Shown here: piece by piece, positions 43,486 to 52,160 of the stretch
How positions within the stretch are numbered: position 1 is the stretch's first letter
Layout of the letters: the number at the start of each line of letters is the position of its first letter
Assembly (NCBI GenBank): GCA_027492465.1
Contig: JAPUET010000024.1
Location: 1 to 64,000 of the forward strand
Reading direction: 5' to 3'
Length of the DNA stretch: 64,000 nucleotides
Source of the DNA: Candidatus Saccharimonadota bacterium
GTDB lineage: Bacteria; Patescibacteriota; Saccharimonadia; Saccharimonadales; Saccharimonadaceae
Position numbers and translations under genes: made by a program
Notes under the pieces: model-generated
Seen by the model: the letters and a program-made list of their open reading frames with translations, nothing else
Database searches by the model: none
What the model was told of the DNA's origin: nothing

Positions 43486-44043
43486 CTACAAGCTCTGAAG
43501 AAACTCTTTTACAGCGCCGATTGGCTTAACGGTGATATACAGTTCATCATACTGCCGCTCATTAAGCTCGGAGCGAATCTTCCCGCCATAACCATCAGGG
43601 ATAAATACAGTATCCCAGCCAAATCCATTTATCTGCTTTCCAGGGTGTGCTGCAATTTCTCCATAAATACTGTTTTGAAAAAACTTCAATGTAACGCCAT
43701 CATAATACCCAAATGTCACCGTTGCGGTAGCGCGACGGTTCTCAAACCCATCGGCCATTCGACAAATCTTTTCGGCCCCATTCTCTTGCTCGATAAAAAA
43801 TTTAATAAACGTGCCCGGCAAGCCTCCAAGAGCGTCAAGACCCATGCAAGTATCTTCAACAAGTACCGGCTTCTGCAATATATTATATGCTTGTCGTACT
43901 TTATGCTCTATAACCGCACGCGGGTCGGGCGACTGAATCTCATCAAGGCTCAGTTTGTGATACTCCAAGTCTAGGCCCAGCAATTTAGCTAAAAACGCTG
44001 CCTTATGTTCATTGCCGGTAATATATATTGGTAGGTTAGTCAT
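43486..44043 (-). CDS. Ham1/RdgB-type non-canonical purine NTP pyrophosphatase
   Basis: 185 aa. ITGNEHKAAFLAKLLG at the start, VEDTCMGLDALGGLPGTFIKFF at about 62-83 and NGFGWDTVFIPDG near 140 are the Ham1 motifs. Removes ITP/XTP or dITP from the nucleotide pool. Start overlaps the upstream DUF1653 stop by 8 nt; last gene of a six-gene operon (48156 to 43486). Confidence 0.88.
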   Translation of the reverse strand: MTNLPIYITGNEHKAAFLAKLLGLDLEYHKLSLDEIQSPDPRAVIEHKVRQAYNILQKPVLVEDTCMGLDALGGLPGTFIKFFIEQENGAEKICRMADGFENRRATATVTFGYYDGVTLKFFQNSIYGEIAAHPGKQINGFGWDTVFIPDGYGGKIRSELNERQYDELYITVKPIGAVKEFLQSL

Positions 44044-44272
44044 TTACTTTCTCAAATCTCGGCACTACTTTGCCGTCAATAGTCACTTCTTCACTGAACA
44101 TACCGTAAGGACGAGCAAATAATTCCCAGGCAGACTCATACTCCGGACAATATATTACTAACTGCTCGTTTGTTTCGGTGTGTAGTGCCACGCCCAATAC
44201 TTCATACGTCTTGCCTGATTTCGTATGTCTGTAAATGCCCTTTTCTATTACTTTCGGTTCTGGATCGTTCAT
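44036..44272 (-). CDS. DUF1653 protein
   Basis: 78 aa. KGIYRHTKSGKTYEVLGVALHTET and the later RPYGMFSEEVTIDGKVVPRF are the DUF1653 pattern, a small beta-rich protein of unknown function. Its start abuts the upstream stop without a gap. Confidence 0.88.
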   Translation of the reverse strand: MNDPEPKVIEKGIYRHTKSGKTYEVLGVALHTETNEQLVIYCPEYESAWELFARPYGMFSEEVTIDGKVVPRFEKVND

Positions 44273-45043
44273 TTATTTCTCCTTTGCTATTGAAAATGCA
44301 TGACGAAGCAAGACTCTGCCCTTACGAGTAGTAAGCGGCATGTGTGGTATGCCAGAAATAATTACTGTTTGCACACTCTTAGTAAGTCCGCGTGTTATTT
44401 CGTCAGGAGGAAATAGCTTGTCTTGCTCGCCCATCACTATAGATATTTGACGGCACCTTTGCTTTGCGACTTCTAGCTCTGGTCTTGCATCGTATGTTAG
44501 TCCATTGGAAAACTGCTGCTTTGTTTTTAACGCATGTAGTGGGGTGTACTTTGCTAGCGTCGCATGATTATACAGCAAGAATGGATCTGACAAAAATGAC
44601 ATAATCTGGTACTTGCTATTTTGCACTACACGCCGCTTAAATTCCGCAAATACATCAGGCGCGCTCGCGTAACTATAGGCGTTTAGCCCCAACGGCTGCA
44701 ACAATAGTACGGCGCTACGCGAAAAATCTAACTGGTCGCGCGCAAGACATATCAATACGCCAGGCGCAGCTTGCGACTCTGCCATAATACATGCGGGTGC
44801 GCCAAATTTTGCATATAAACGAGCAATCGTCTCATGCGTGTATTCGTACGAAAAACTTTGTATTTCGCTGCCGTCTGTAGCCGTCTTCCAGTATGGAGCA
44901 CCGGGTACCACAGCTACGCCGCTTGGGCAACGCTTGGCCACTAGCCCAGACAGCTGGGGAGTTTGAGCTACACCTAAAAACAGCCATACGGTAATAGCTT
45001 GGCTATCTGGGCTTATGCTAATTGATTTTAGGACGTTGCTCAT
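44273..45043 (-). CDS. Divergent alpha/beta-hydrolase-like protein
   Basis: 256 aa. MAESQAAPGVL near residue 90 looks like a nucleophile elbow with a changed consensus (ESQAA instead of GxSxG), GEQDKLFPPDEI may give the acid and SGIPHMPLTT the His. Function unknown; it may be a degenerate hydrolase. Starts 17 nt after ligA. Confidence 0.58.
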   Translation of the reverse strand: MSNVLKSISISPDSQAITVWLFLGVAQTPQLSGLVAKRCPSGVAVVPGAPYWKTATDGSEIQSFSYEYTHETIARLYAKFGAPACIMAESQAAPGVLICLARDQLDFSRSAVLLLQPLGLNAYSYASAPDVFAEFKRRVVQNSKYQIMSFLSDPFLLYNHATLAKYTPLHALKTKQQFSNGLTYDARPELEVAKQRCRQISIVMGEQDKLFPPDEITRGLTKSVQTVIISGIPHMPLTTRKGRVLLRHAFSIAKEK

Positions 45044-45059
45044 TGGTGCAAATTACGCC

Positions 45060-47084
45060 TTACAGCAGTTCTAAAAACTCTTTTTCGTTAATGATTTTTG
45101 TACCATATTGTTCGGCTTTCTTTAGCTTGCTTACGCCCACCTTACCACCAGCAACCAGATAATCGGTGTCTTTAGCAACAGCGGATTGAAACGTGCCTCC
45201 AAGCGCGCGGATTTTATCGGCCGCCTGGTCGCGACTCATACTCTCTAAAGATCCGGTAACCACAAAACTCTTTCGAGCAAGCCGGCCTGTTTTCTTTTCG
45301 TAGTGCGGAACCACACCAAGCTTAGCAAACTTTTCAAGTAACGCCATATTATCTTCATCAGCAAACCAAGCAGCAACACTTTCGGCAACAACTTCACCTA
45401 CACCATCGACCGCTTTGAGATCATCGATCGTGGCATGGGCCAATTGATCAATGCTTTCAAACGCATTCACTAAATCGATTGCGGTCTGTGTGCCCACATG
45501 GCGAATACCAAGCCCGAATACAAACCGCTCAAGCGGCGGCCGCTTTTTACTAGCTATTGCGGTAAATAGTTTGTTGGCCGAGATGTCTGCGAATCGGTCA
45601 AGCGCCAATAATTGCTCTTTAGTGAGACGGTATACGTCGGCCAGGTCCTTCACCAACCCAGCATCGATAAGTGCTACTACATTCTTCTCGCCTAATGTAT
45701 CAATGTCTAACGCACCCTTCGATGCGAAATGCTGCAACGAGCGCTTTAAAATAATGTCACCAGTCAAGCCTTTAACGCGGTACACGACTTCGCCCTCTGG
45801 ACGAACAAACTCAAGCTCAGGATATTGACGCGCCAATTCTTCGAGGTAGTTAATCGGCTTTGTTTCTTTTGGTCGTAGCTCTCTGAGCACACTTTGCACC
45901 TGTGGAATAATGTCGCCTGCCTTAAAAATAATTACCGTGTCGCCGCGGCGAACATCAAGCCTTGCTATTTCATCGGCATTATGAAGGCTCGCATGCTGCA
46001 CCGTTGTACCGGCAACTTGCACCGGATCAAATACGGCAACGGGAGTCGCCGCACCGGTACGGCCAATAGAAATAACGATATCTTTTACAATCGTGGTTGC
46101 TTCTTCCGCCGCAAACTTAAAAGCGACAGCCGCGCGTGGTGTCTTGCCGACCGTACCTAGCTGCGCAAACTGTGCGCGGTCGTTCAGTTTGATTACCGCG
46201 CCGTCGGTATTAAATGGTAAATCTTCACGAATCTCGCCAAGGCGCTTCACGTACTCCATAATTTCACCAAGTCCTTTTACAACACGCGTTTGGCGGCTGG
46301 TGGTAATGCCAAGTTCGCTTAGCACACTGTAACCAAACGCGATCGTTGGCGTATCTTCAAGAGTATCGCGAATAATGTCATAGCCTACAAAATGCAGCGG
46401 CCGTTCTGCCACAAGTTGCGGATTTAGCTGGCGGATTGTCCCTGCAGCCAAATTACGTGGGTTTTTGAAAAGTGATAGACCCTGCTTTTCACGAAGCTCA
46501 TTGAGCTTCGCAAACTCAGCTTTATACATAACAATTTCACCGCGAATTTCAGTGCGACCACGTAAAAAATGAGTAAACTTTTGGTTAGGACGCAATGTAA
46601 GCGGCACATTCTCAATGGTGCGCACATTCATTGTAACGTCTTCGCCCACCTTGCTATCACCGCGCGTTACCGCCTGCATAAGTATGCCATTTTCGTAAAT
46701 AAGCGAGCACGCAAGACCATCCATTTTTATATCGCAGAGATATTCATCATTCACTGCCGGTAAGGTGCGACGCATTCGGTCAATCCAGGCAACAATTTCT
46801 TGCTCATTAAAGACATCCGCCAAACTGATCATAGGCGTGCGATGAGTTACCTTTACAAATTTATCGAGCGCCTTGCCCGCAACACGCTGCGTAGGGCTGT
46901 CTGCAGTAATAAGGTCTGGATACGTGAGCTCGAGCTCGCTTAACTCATGCTTTAAGCTGTCAGCCGCCGCTTCACTCATTATTGATTCGTCAAGCACGTG
47001 ATAATGGTACCTGTAGTCATTAATCAACTCACGTAATTTAGCTACTCTTTCACGCGCTTTTGTGACATTAGGCTGGCTTGGCAT
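45060..47084 (-). CDS. ligA: NAD-dependent DNA ligase
   Basis: 674 aa. Adenylation motif KMDG (in YLCDIKMDGLACSL, near residue 105), an OB fold, HhH repeats (GIRHVGTQTAIDLV) and a C-terminal BRCT domain (KSFVVTGSLESMSRDQAADKI). The middle Cys-type zinc finger of LigA is not evident by eye around 400-430: the expected spaced Cys cannot be seen in the ETKPINYLEELARQYPELEF region. Start 47084 follows AAAGGTGG; it overlaps the upstream stop by 17 nt. Confidence 0.95.
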   Translation of the reverse strand: MPSQPNVTKARERVAKLRELINDYRYHYHVLDESIMSEAAADSLKHELSELELTYPDLITADSPTQRVAGKALDKFVKVTHRTPMISLADVFNEQEIVAWIDRMRRTLPAVNDEYLCDIKMDGLACSLIYENGILMQAVTRGDSKVGEDVTMNVRTIENVPLTLRPNQKFTHFLRGRTEIRGEIVMYKAEFAKLNELREKQGLSLFKNPRNLAAGTIRQLNPQLVAERPLHFVGYDIIRDTLEDTPTIAFGYSVLSELGITTSRQTRVVKGLGEIMEYVKRLGEIREDLPFNTDGAVIKLNDRAQFAQLGTVGKTPRAAVAFKFAAEEATTIVKDIVISIGRTGAATPVAVFDPVQVAGTTVQHASLHNADEIARLDVRRGDTVIIFKAGDIIPQVQSVLRELRPKETKPINYLEELARQYPELEFVRPEGEVVYRVKGLTGDIILKRSLQHFASKGALDIDTLGEKNVVALIDAGLVKDLADVYRLTKEQLLALDRFADISANKLFTAIASKKRPPLERFVFGLGIRHVGTQTAIDLVNAFESIDQLAHATIDDLKAVDGVGEVVAESVAAWFADEDNMALLEKFAKLGVVPHYEKKTGRLARKSFVVTGSLESMSRDQAADKIRALGGTFQSAVAKDTDYLVAGGKVGVSKLKKAEQYGTKIINEKEFLELL

Positions 47085-48156
47085 CGTCGTCGACCACCTT
47101 TCTGTATAGTAGGTAAATATAAGCAGCAAACCAGACGGTAATACCCGACGTCATAAGTACCACTATATAAGGAACGATTGAAAAACCTGCAAGATTAGTC
47201 CATGTGTTCCTAATGACTGTATCGATGATTACCGAAAGGGCAAGTATGAGCGCCCAAAAGCCAACAGCCGCTACAATCCCCCACACTATCCGAAAGAAAA
47301 TACGCAATCGACGCCCCACAACAAGGTCAGAAGATAGGCGTATTGCCCTAATAGGATACATGCCAGGAATTGTCACGATAATAAGAGCAATCAAGGTACT
47401 TGTTGCCCAATATAGCACGAGAAGCGCTACCGCAACGGCGAGTAGCCAAAACAGCATCGCTCCAAACCCCTCACTCACAAGCCCAGCTGTATTGAGCCCG
47501 GTATATATCAACATTACCGCACCAAGGGGTAACATCTGACCCAATAACACCAGCAGCACCCCGATAGTAGAAACAATCGGTGCTCCCGAATTATACAGCC
47601 CATCCCGCAACTTTGGCTTACGACCAGCTATCGTTTCCCGTAAAAGCCACACGGTACAAAGCCACACCAAAAGCAGGCTGAGCCCTACATATACCCCTTG
47701 ATCTGCTGAAAGTTCGCTACCGCCGCCCGCAAATGTCGATAAGCTCACGAGGCCAGCTTGAGCTACGCTCCCTAATCCTCCATTTAGTAAATTCTTACCT
47801 GAATCATTAAATAATTCACTAATACTTGAGTAGGTTTCTTGGCTCGTCATTGCGCCCAGTAGTACCATTATCAAGGCGTAGACGGCAATCAATAGTGCAA
47901 AGAGACGCCACCGGCTAAGTAATATTTTACTAACATGCACCGAGAAGGCGTGATACCCAGGCATGGCCAGACTACGAGCATAGTCGCGACGCTTCGTAAG
48001 CATAAAGCTACGATGCGGCCTTCTTGCTAAAAAGTCTTTCCGACGATTATTAAGATGTGACAACGCAGAAATCAACTTAGCTTTTGGAGCTTTAGCTGAC
48101 GTACGTGAACGAGTTGTCGCCTTCGTCTTTTTTATTGGTTTTTTTGCCTGCGCCAC
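47068..48156 (-). CDS. Hypothetical polytopic membrane protein
   Basis: 362 aa from a GTG at 48156 with AGGGGAG upstream; the longer frame reads into tRNA-Leu. A basic N-terminus (KKPIKKTKATTRSRTSAKAPK) of about 90 residues is followed by five or six membrane segments. No family recognised. First gene of the operon with ligA. Confidence 0.68.
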   Translation of the reverse strand: MAQAKKPIKKTKATTRSRTSAKAPKAKLISALSHLNNRRKDFLARRPHRSFMLTKRRDYARSLAMPGYHAFSVHVSKILLSRWRLFALLIAVYALIMVLLGAMTSQETYSSISELFNDSGKNLLNGGLGSVAQAGLVSLSTFAGGGSELSADQGVYVGLSLLLVWLCTVWLLRETIAGRKPKLRDGLYNSGAPIVSTIGVLLVLLGQMLPLGAVMLIYTGLNTAGLVSEGFGAMLFWLLAVAVALLVLYWATSTLIALIIVTIPGMYPIRAIRLSSDLVVGRRLRIFFRIVWGIVAAVGFWALILALSVIIDTVIRNTWTNLAGFSIVPYIVVLMTSGITVWFAAYIYLLYRKVVDDDAKPA

Positions 48157-48185
48157 AAAGGCTCCCCTATATAAAAAATAAATCT

Positions 48186-48271
48186 TGGTGCGCAGAGCGG
48201 GAATCGAACCCGCACGACTTTTGGTCAAGGGATTTTAAGTCCCTCGCGTCTACCTATTCCGCCATCCGCGC
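48186..48271 (-). tRNA. tRNA-Leu(UAA)
   Basis: Class II tRNA on the minus strand with a long variable arm, anticodon loop CTTAAAA (anticodon TAA), T arm GCGGGTTCGATTCCCGC and encoded CCA. Confidence 0.95.
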
Positions 48272-48284
48272 ATCTGTAATGTAT

Positions 48285-48290
48285 TATACT
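48285..48290 (+). promoter_or_regulatory. -10 box of the 48297 hydrolase
   Basis: TATACT ends 6 nt before the ATG at 48297, between tRNA-Leu and the gene. Confidence 0.5.
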
Positions 48291-48296
48291 AAAAAC

Positions 48297-48887
48297 ATGA
48301 AGCAAGTACTACTAATCCATGGCGGCACCAGTTTCTCGTCATACGAGAGCTATCTATCATACCTGAACGAAAAAACGCTTAATTACGATAAGCTCACTCA
48401 CCCCCTACGCTGGAAAGAGCGCTTAACTGATGAATTGCCAAATTGCGATATACTCTACCCTACTATGCCTAATAGTTCCAACGCTGTTTACACTGAATGG
48501 GTTATTTATTTTGAAAAATTACTTGACCTACTGGAGGAGGATGCTCAAATCATCGGGCACAGCCTCGGCGCAATGTTCCTTGCAAAGTACTTGGGCGAAA
48601 ACACCCTACCACACCCAATTAAACGATTGCTATTAGTTGCAGCCGGGTATGATGACGAAAGTAACGAAGATCTGGGCAGCTTTAAAGTCACGTCAGCAAA
48701 AAATATTGTGAATAACGCGTTAGAAGTTCATTTATTCCACAGCACCGACGACCCTGTAGTGCCATTTACCGAACTAGCAAAATTTCAGGCAGATTTACCA
48801 AATGCAATTTCACATATATTTAGCGACAGAGGACATTTTATAGACGAAACATTTCCAGAGATTGTGGAAGTTTTAAAACAAAAATAA
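48297..48887 (+). CDS. RBBP9/YdeN-type serine hydrolase, second copy
   Basis: 196 aa. MKQVLLIHGGTSFSSYESY, nucleophile elbow IIGHSLGA (near 81), acid in HSTDDPVVPF and His in DRGHF. A paralogue of the protein at 20142. The start at 48297 is certain: the longer frame would include the tRNA-Leu. Confidence 0.88.
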   Translation: MKQVLLIHGGTSFSSYESYLSYLNEKTLNYDKLTHPLRWKERLTDELPNCDILYPTMPNSSNAVYTEWVIYFEKLLDLLEEDAQIIGHSLGAMFLAKYLGENTLPHPIKRLLLVAAGYDDESNEDLGSFKVTSAKNIVNNALEVHLFHSTDDPVVPFTELAKFQADLPNAISHIFSDRGHFIDETFPEIVEVLKQK

Positions 48888-48911
48888 TCTCGGGTATATC
48901 GAGATTATTTT
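48881..48911. terminator. Terminator after the hydrolase
   Basis: AAAATAATCTCG pairs with CGAGATTATTTT across a 7-nt loop. It ends the forward gene, and from the other side covers the tRNA-Cys end. Confidence 0.78.
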
Positions 48912-48912
48912 A

Positions 48913-48986
48913 TGGAGGCACGTACGGGAGTCGCACCCGTCTACGCGGTTTTGCAGACCGCTGCGTAACTGCTCCGCCAACGCGCC
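48913..48986 (-). tRNA. tRNA-Cys(GCA)
   Basis: Complete cloverleaf on the minus strand: GGCGCG acceptor, anticodon loop CTGCAAA (GCA), T arm GACGGGTGCGACTCCCGT and encoded CCA. The T loop is GTGCGAC in place of the usual GTTCGAN. Confidence 0.92.
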
Positions 48987-49058
48987 AACTCTACCAGTAT
49001 ACCATGCTTGCAAACAGAGGTGAACTCTGTTATATTTTGTAGGTACCTTTATTTATTA

Positions 49059-49102
49059 GCACTGGTGGCGGCTGCGTGAAACGCAAATAATCGTAGACGC
49101 GC
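49059..49102 (+). pseudogene. Decayed 5' copy of tRNA-Leu
   Basis: GCACTGGTGGCGG (49059-49071) equals the first 13 bases of the intact tRNA-Leu at 49159. After a 21-nt unrelated stretch, GTAGACGCGC (49093-49102) equals its D-arm 3' part. Confidence 0.62.
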
Positions 49103-49158
49103 GCGTCAGCTAAAGGTCCGGGATGACATCAAACTACTACGTAACTTTAAAATTATAT

Positions 49159-49246
49159 GCACTGGTGGCGGAATTGGTAGACGCGCTAGCTTGAGGGGCT
49201 AGTGATCATTGCGATCGTGGAGGTTCAAGTCCTCTTCAGTGCACCA
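49159..49246 (+). tRNA. tRNA-Leu(GAG)
   Basis: Class II tRNA: GCACTGG acceptor, D arm, anticodon loop CTTGAGG (GAG), long variable arm, T arm GAGGTTCAAGTCCTC and encoded CCA. Confidence 0.95.
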
Positions 49247-49284
49247 AATTTAATGCCGGCCCTTGTGGCCGGTATTAAATTTGG
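49244..49284. terminator. Long hairpin after tRNA-Leu(GAG)
   Basis: CCAAATTTAAT and GCCGGC at the left pair with their reverse complements at the right; the left arm uses the tRNA CCA end. Confidence 0.78.
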
Positions 49285-49336
49285 AGCTTAATCGTGAAAT
49301 CCTGGGGGTCGCAGGATGTGACCGCGGAACGCGGGG

Positions 49337-49351
49337 CAAGTCCTCTTCAGT
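49337..49351 (+). pseudogene. Decayed 3' copy of tRNA-Leu
   Basis: CAAGTCCTCTTCAGT equals the T-arm and acceptor 3' part of tRNA-Leu(GAG) at about 49228-49242, without the CCA end. Confidence 0.5.
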
Positions 49352-49362
49352 TTAATAACCGT

Positions 49363-49680
49363 TCACTCGAGCTCAAGTAAAGGATACACATCAAAGACGG
49401 GTTGATCGTAAGGATGAGCTGACTTCATGGCCTCAACTACGGCCTTAGCATTTGATTTTTCACACTCAACCTCAATACGCTCTTCTTCAACCACCGTTCC
49501 AGCACCCGGCTGGCCGATATGAGGATTGGCATTCTTAGACGACACAAAGCGACCCTTACCAAGCATCGAATAGCTACAAAAGTTATACTCTCCGATTTTT
49601 CCGGCACCCGCCTTACCTATTGCTTCGCGGACTGCATTTGCATTTTCAGGTGGCACAAAAGTAACAATTTTTACTTTCAT
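49363..49680 (-). CDS. YqfO/NIF3-like small protein
   Basis: 105 aa from the ATG at 49680. VKIVTFVPPENANAVREAIGKAGAGKIGEYNFCSY ... GKGRF ... GAGTVVEEERIE ... MKSAHPYDQPVFDVYPL matches the stand-alone YqfO/PII-like insert domain of NIF3-type proteins. Function unknown. The longer frame (to 49761) covers the end of the gene behind it. Confidence 0.85.
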   Translation of the reverse strand: MKVKIVTFVPPENANAVREAIGKAGAGKIGEYNFCSYSMLGKGRFVSSKNANPHIGQPGAGTVVEEERIEVECEKSNAKAVVEAMKSAHPYDQPVFDVYPLLELE

Positions 49681-49693
49681 TTTGAAGGCTACA

Positions 49694-51481
49694 CTATGGC
49701 GTTTTATATGCTGGACCAGTTGCAATTGTCCAATACTGTACTTCAGCATAGCGATCGGCATTTGAAACTAGTGGAGTACTTGGTTTCACTGTATTTGCTT
49801 CTTCGACCGATGCATAGTCAATGGCGGGCTGATACAGCGCAATCGCTGGCGCGTCCTCTATCCATTGACGTATAAATTGTTTATATTTTGCATTGCGAAG
49901 GTCTGGCTCAAGCCGTGAGCGCGCGCTCACTAAGCTCGTATCAGCCAAAGTGTTTGCATAGCCAGAAAAATTATAACGCGACGAAGAGTACCAATACGCA
50001 TACACGTCCGGATCGGCGCCAATCGCAAGCTCATACAGCAAAACGTCGAAGTTTTTTCCTTGTAGAACATTTTGGTCAAACGAAGTTGACGCATTTGATG
50101 AAGTATCGACAAGATTAGTATGAACGTCCACCCCTACCTTAGCCCACTGAGATTTAATCACTGAAAGAACTATCTCATACTCTTTTTTACTGGTCGTCGT
50201 AATAGTAAGTTCTAATTTCTTGCCATCTTTTACACGATAACTGCCCTGCATCTTCCAGCCAGCCGAGTCGAGCATTGTAGCAGCCTGCTGAATATTTGCG
50301 TCTGGTACTTTCGGCGTATCATCACCCGTAACCTGACCTTCAAGAAGCGGCCCGGCGAGCGAACGGACCCCGTTACCTATATTTGCCTGAATTGCCGAGA
50401 CATTGGTTGCAAGCTGTAAGGCACGACGAACAGACTTATCGCTAAGAATTGGGCTTTGCGTATTGAGTAGTAGGTACACGCCACTGTTGACATGGAGCGG
50501 CGTAATTTTCGCCCCGCGAACATTTACGCTCTTTGCCGCAGTCACGGAGATATCTGACGCACCCGTTAGTTCGCCGGCGTTAAATGCCTTTACCAGTGCC
50601 ACCTCGTCGGGGTATGAATGCAGCTCAAAACGATTAATCTTTGGTTCGCCTGCATAATATCGAGCATTTGCCTGTAAATGCACGACTCGTTGTTTACTTG
50701 CGGGATCAATTTCTTGCAGACGACGAAATGTAAACGGGCCACTCCCAACTGGCGACGAACTGTAACTGCTTTCACGAACAGCCGCCGGAGCAGTATTTTT
50801 AAGTAGATGCTCGGGAACAATTGGAAAAACTAGGGCGTGCGGAAAAGCGGCATATACGGCAGGAAGTGTAAATTGTACGGTCTTCTGATCAATTGCGGCT
50901 ACCGAAACATCAAGCCAGTTGACGCGTAGCGGCGAATGTACGGCAGGATTCTTAATTAGATTAATAGTAAACACCACATCTTGCGCAGTAATTGGCTGAC
51001 CGTCGTGCCATAACGCCCCTTCTCTAATAGTTACGGTGTACACGCGCTGCGTAGCGTCAATCGCCATTGCGGTCGCAAGATCTTGTTTTAATGCACCCGT
51101 TGCATCGTAACTATAGAGCGATGAAAATAATAACCGAGCAACCGACGCTTCAGCATTGGTAGACACAAAAAGCGGGTTAATAGATTTTATTTCGCCCTGA
51201 GCGCCCTCAACATATACACCACCCGGCTTGGATGCATTAAGCGTATAGCCAGACTGGCTCCAAATAAGCTGCAGACCTATTCCTGCAATCACCACCCCCA
51301 CGATCACAAGCCAAGTGGTAATCTCGCGCGCAGCCAAACGAGCATTCTCAATGCGACGGGTAATAAAACGGTGAGCATGTCGCTGCGTCGCCGTCTCTAC
51401 TCTGCGCATACTACGAGCGAGCTGCTTGTGATCAAGCCGCACTCTTCGTAGGCGCTTCCACCCTTTTTGCTCTTCTTCCAC
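49694..51481 (-). CDS. ABC peptide-binding protein (SBP_bac_5)
   Basis: 595 aa from a GTG start with AAGGA upstream. Cytoplasmic basic N-terminus of about 50 residues, one membrane helix (about 50-70), then a family 5 solute-binding domain: LNPLFVSTNAEASVARLLFSSLYSYD, LATAMAIDAT, VTIREGALWHDGQPITAQDVVFT and SPVGSGPFTFRR. It is anchored by the helix and not by a lipobox. Such proteins feed oligopeptides to an ABC importer; the importer genes are not in this window. Fifteen nt after secG. Confidence 0.9.
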   Translation of the reverse strand: MEEEQKGWKRLRRVRLDHKQLARSMRRVETATQRHAHRFITRRIENARLAAREITTWLVIVGVVIAGIGLQLIWSQSGYTLNASKPGGVYVEGAQGEIKSINPLFVSTNAEASVARLLFSSLYSYDATGALKQDLATAMAIDATQRVYTVTIREGALWHDGQPITAQDVVFTINLIKNPAVHSPLRVNWLDVSVAAIDQKTVQFTLPAVYAAFPHALVFPIVPEHLLKNTAPAAVRESSYSSSPVGSGPFTFRRLQEIDPASKQRVVHLQANARYYAGEPKINRFELHSYPDEVALVKAFNAGELTGASDISVTAAKSVNVRGAKITPLHVNSGVYLLLNTQSPILSDKSVRRALQLATNVSAIQANIGNGVRSLAGPLLEGQVTGDDTPKVPDANIQQAATMLDSAGWKMQGSYRVKDGKKLELTITTTSKKEYEIVLSVIKSQWAKVGVDVHTNLVDTSSNASTSFDQNVLQGKNFDVLLYELAIGADPDVYAYWYSSSRYNFSGYANTLADTSLVSARSRLEPDLRNAKYKQFIRQWIEDAPAIALYQPAIDYASVEEANTVKPSTPLVSNADRYAEVQYWTIATGPAYKTP

Positions 51482-51495
51482 TAGGGCATTTCCTT

Positions 51496-51726
51496 CTAAA
51501 GATTTGGCACTACAAGGCCAACAAGAATCGACAAAATAAAGATTACCGCTAGTATAATTGTCACTTCAAATAGGTTTTTATCCAGCCCACGCCTAGTAGT
51601 GTATAGCTCACTCGAGCCACCAAATCCCGCACCAAGACTTGCACCGCGTTGCTGTAATAGAATCGCAAGAATCATTAAGATTGCCGATGCCACCGTAACA
51701 ACTTGTAGCCACTGTAAAATATTCAC
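51496..51726 (-). CDS. secG: Preprotein translocase subunit SecG
   Basis: 76 aa, two membrane helices. ILQQRGASLGAGFGGSSELYTTRRGLDKNLFEVTIILAVIF is the SecG pattern (loop LGxxFGG-S). Partner of SecYE in protein export. Overlaps the end of the upstream gene by 4 nt. Confidence 0.93.
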   Translation of the reverse strand: MNILQWLQVVTVASAILMILAILLQQRGASLGAGFGGSSELYTTRRGLDKNLFEVTIILAVIFILSILVGLVVPNL

Positions 51727-52118
51727 ATTTTCTCCTCTCGCGTGCGCCTATACTCCAACTCGAGCGCACTACTTACTATATAGTTTACCAAACTTAAGAC
51801 TAATCCGGTAAGAACCGAGTGCCAGAATGTCATCGACAGGCCTGGAGCGAGCTTGAGTGAAATATACACCATGAGTCCATTCACAATAATGGTAAAGAGG
51901 CCAAGCGTCACGAGTATAGCCGGCAGAGAAAGGATAATAACGATTGGTCGAAGAACAGCATTCATGACCGAAAATATCAGTCCTGCAAAAAGAAAAACAG
52001 CAATTCCTTCACTAAGCTGTTGGTCGCTATAGCCCGTACCAAAAATACGAACTGCAATCCATAAGCCAAACGAATTAAGGATCCATCGTACGACAAAAGT
52101 AAAAAATTGACGTTTCAT
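51723..52118 (-). CDS. Phage-holin-family (PF04020-type) membrane protein
   Basis: 131 aa, four membrane segments. NSFGLWIAVRIFG, the FAGLIFSVMNAVLRPIVIILSLPAILVTLGLFTIIVNGLMVYI core and the final FWHSVLTGLVLSLVNYI are typical of the widespread YvlD/holin-4-like family of unknown function. Coupled to secG. Confidence 0.9.
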   Translation of the reverse strand: MKRQFFTFVVRWILNSFGLWIAVRIFGTGYSDQQLSEGIAVFLFAGLIFSVMNAVLRPIVIILSLPAILVTLGLFTIIVNGLMVYISLKLAPGLSMTFWHSVLTGLVLSLVNYIVSSALELEYRRTREEKM

Positions 52119-52160
52119 TATTAGTAGCAGTATACCAAATTGCAGAGTAAAGCACTAGTG

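Noticed and set aside
48105-48296. Longer N-terminus of the 48297 hydrolase
   Set aside because: It would translate the tRNA-Leu(UAA) sequence and its promoter; the gene starts at 48297.
49119-49158. Extra tRNA or sRNA between the decayed tRNA-Leu part and the intact one
   Set aside because: No cloverleaf or terminator could be formed.
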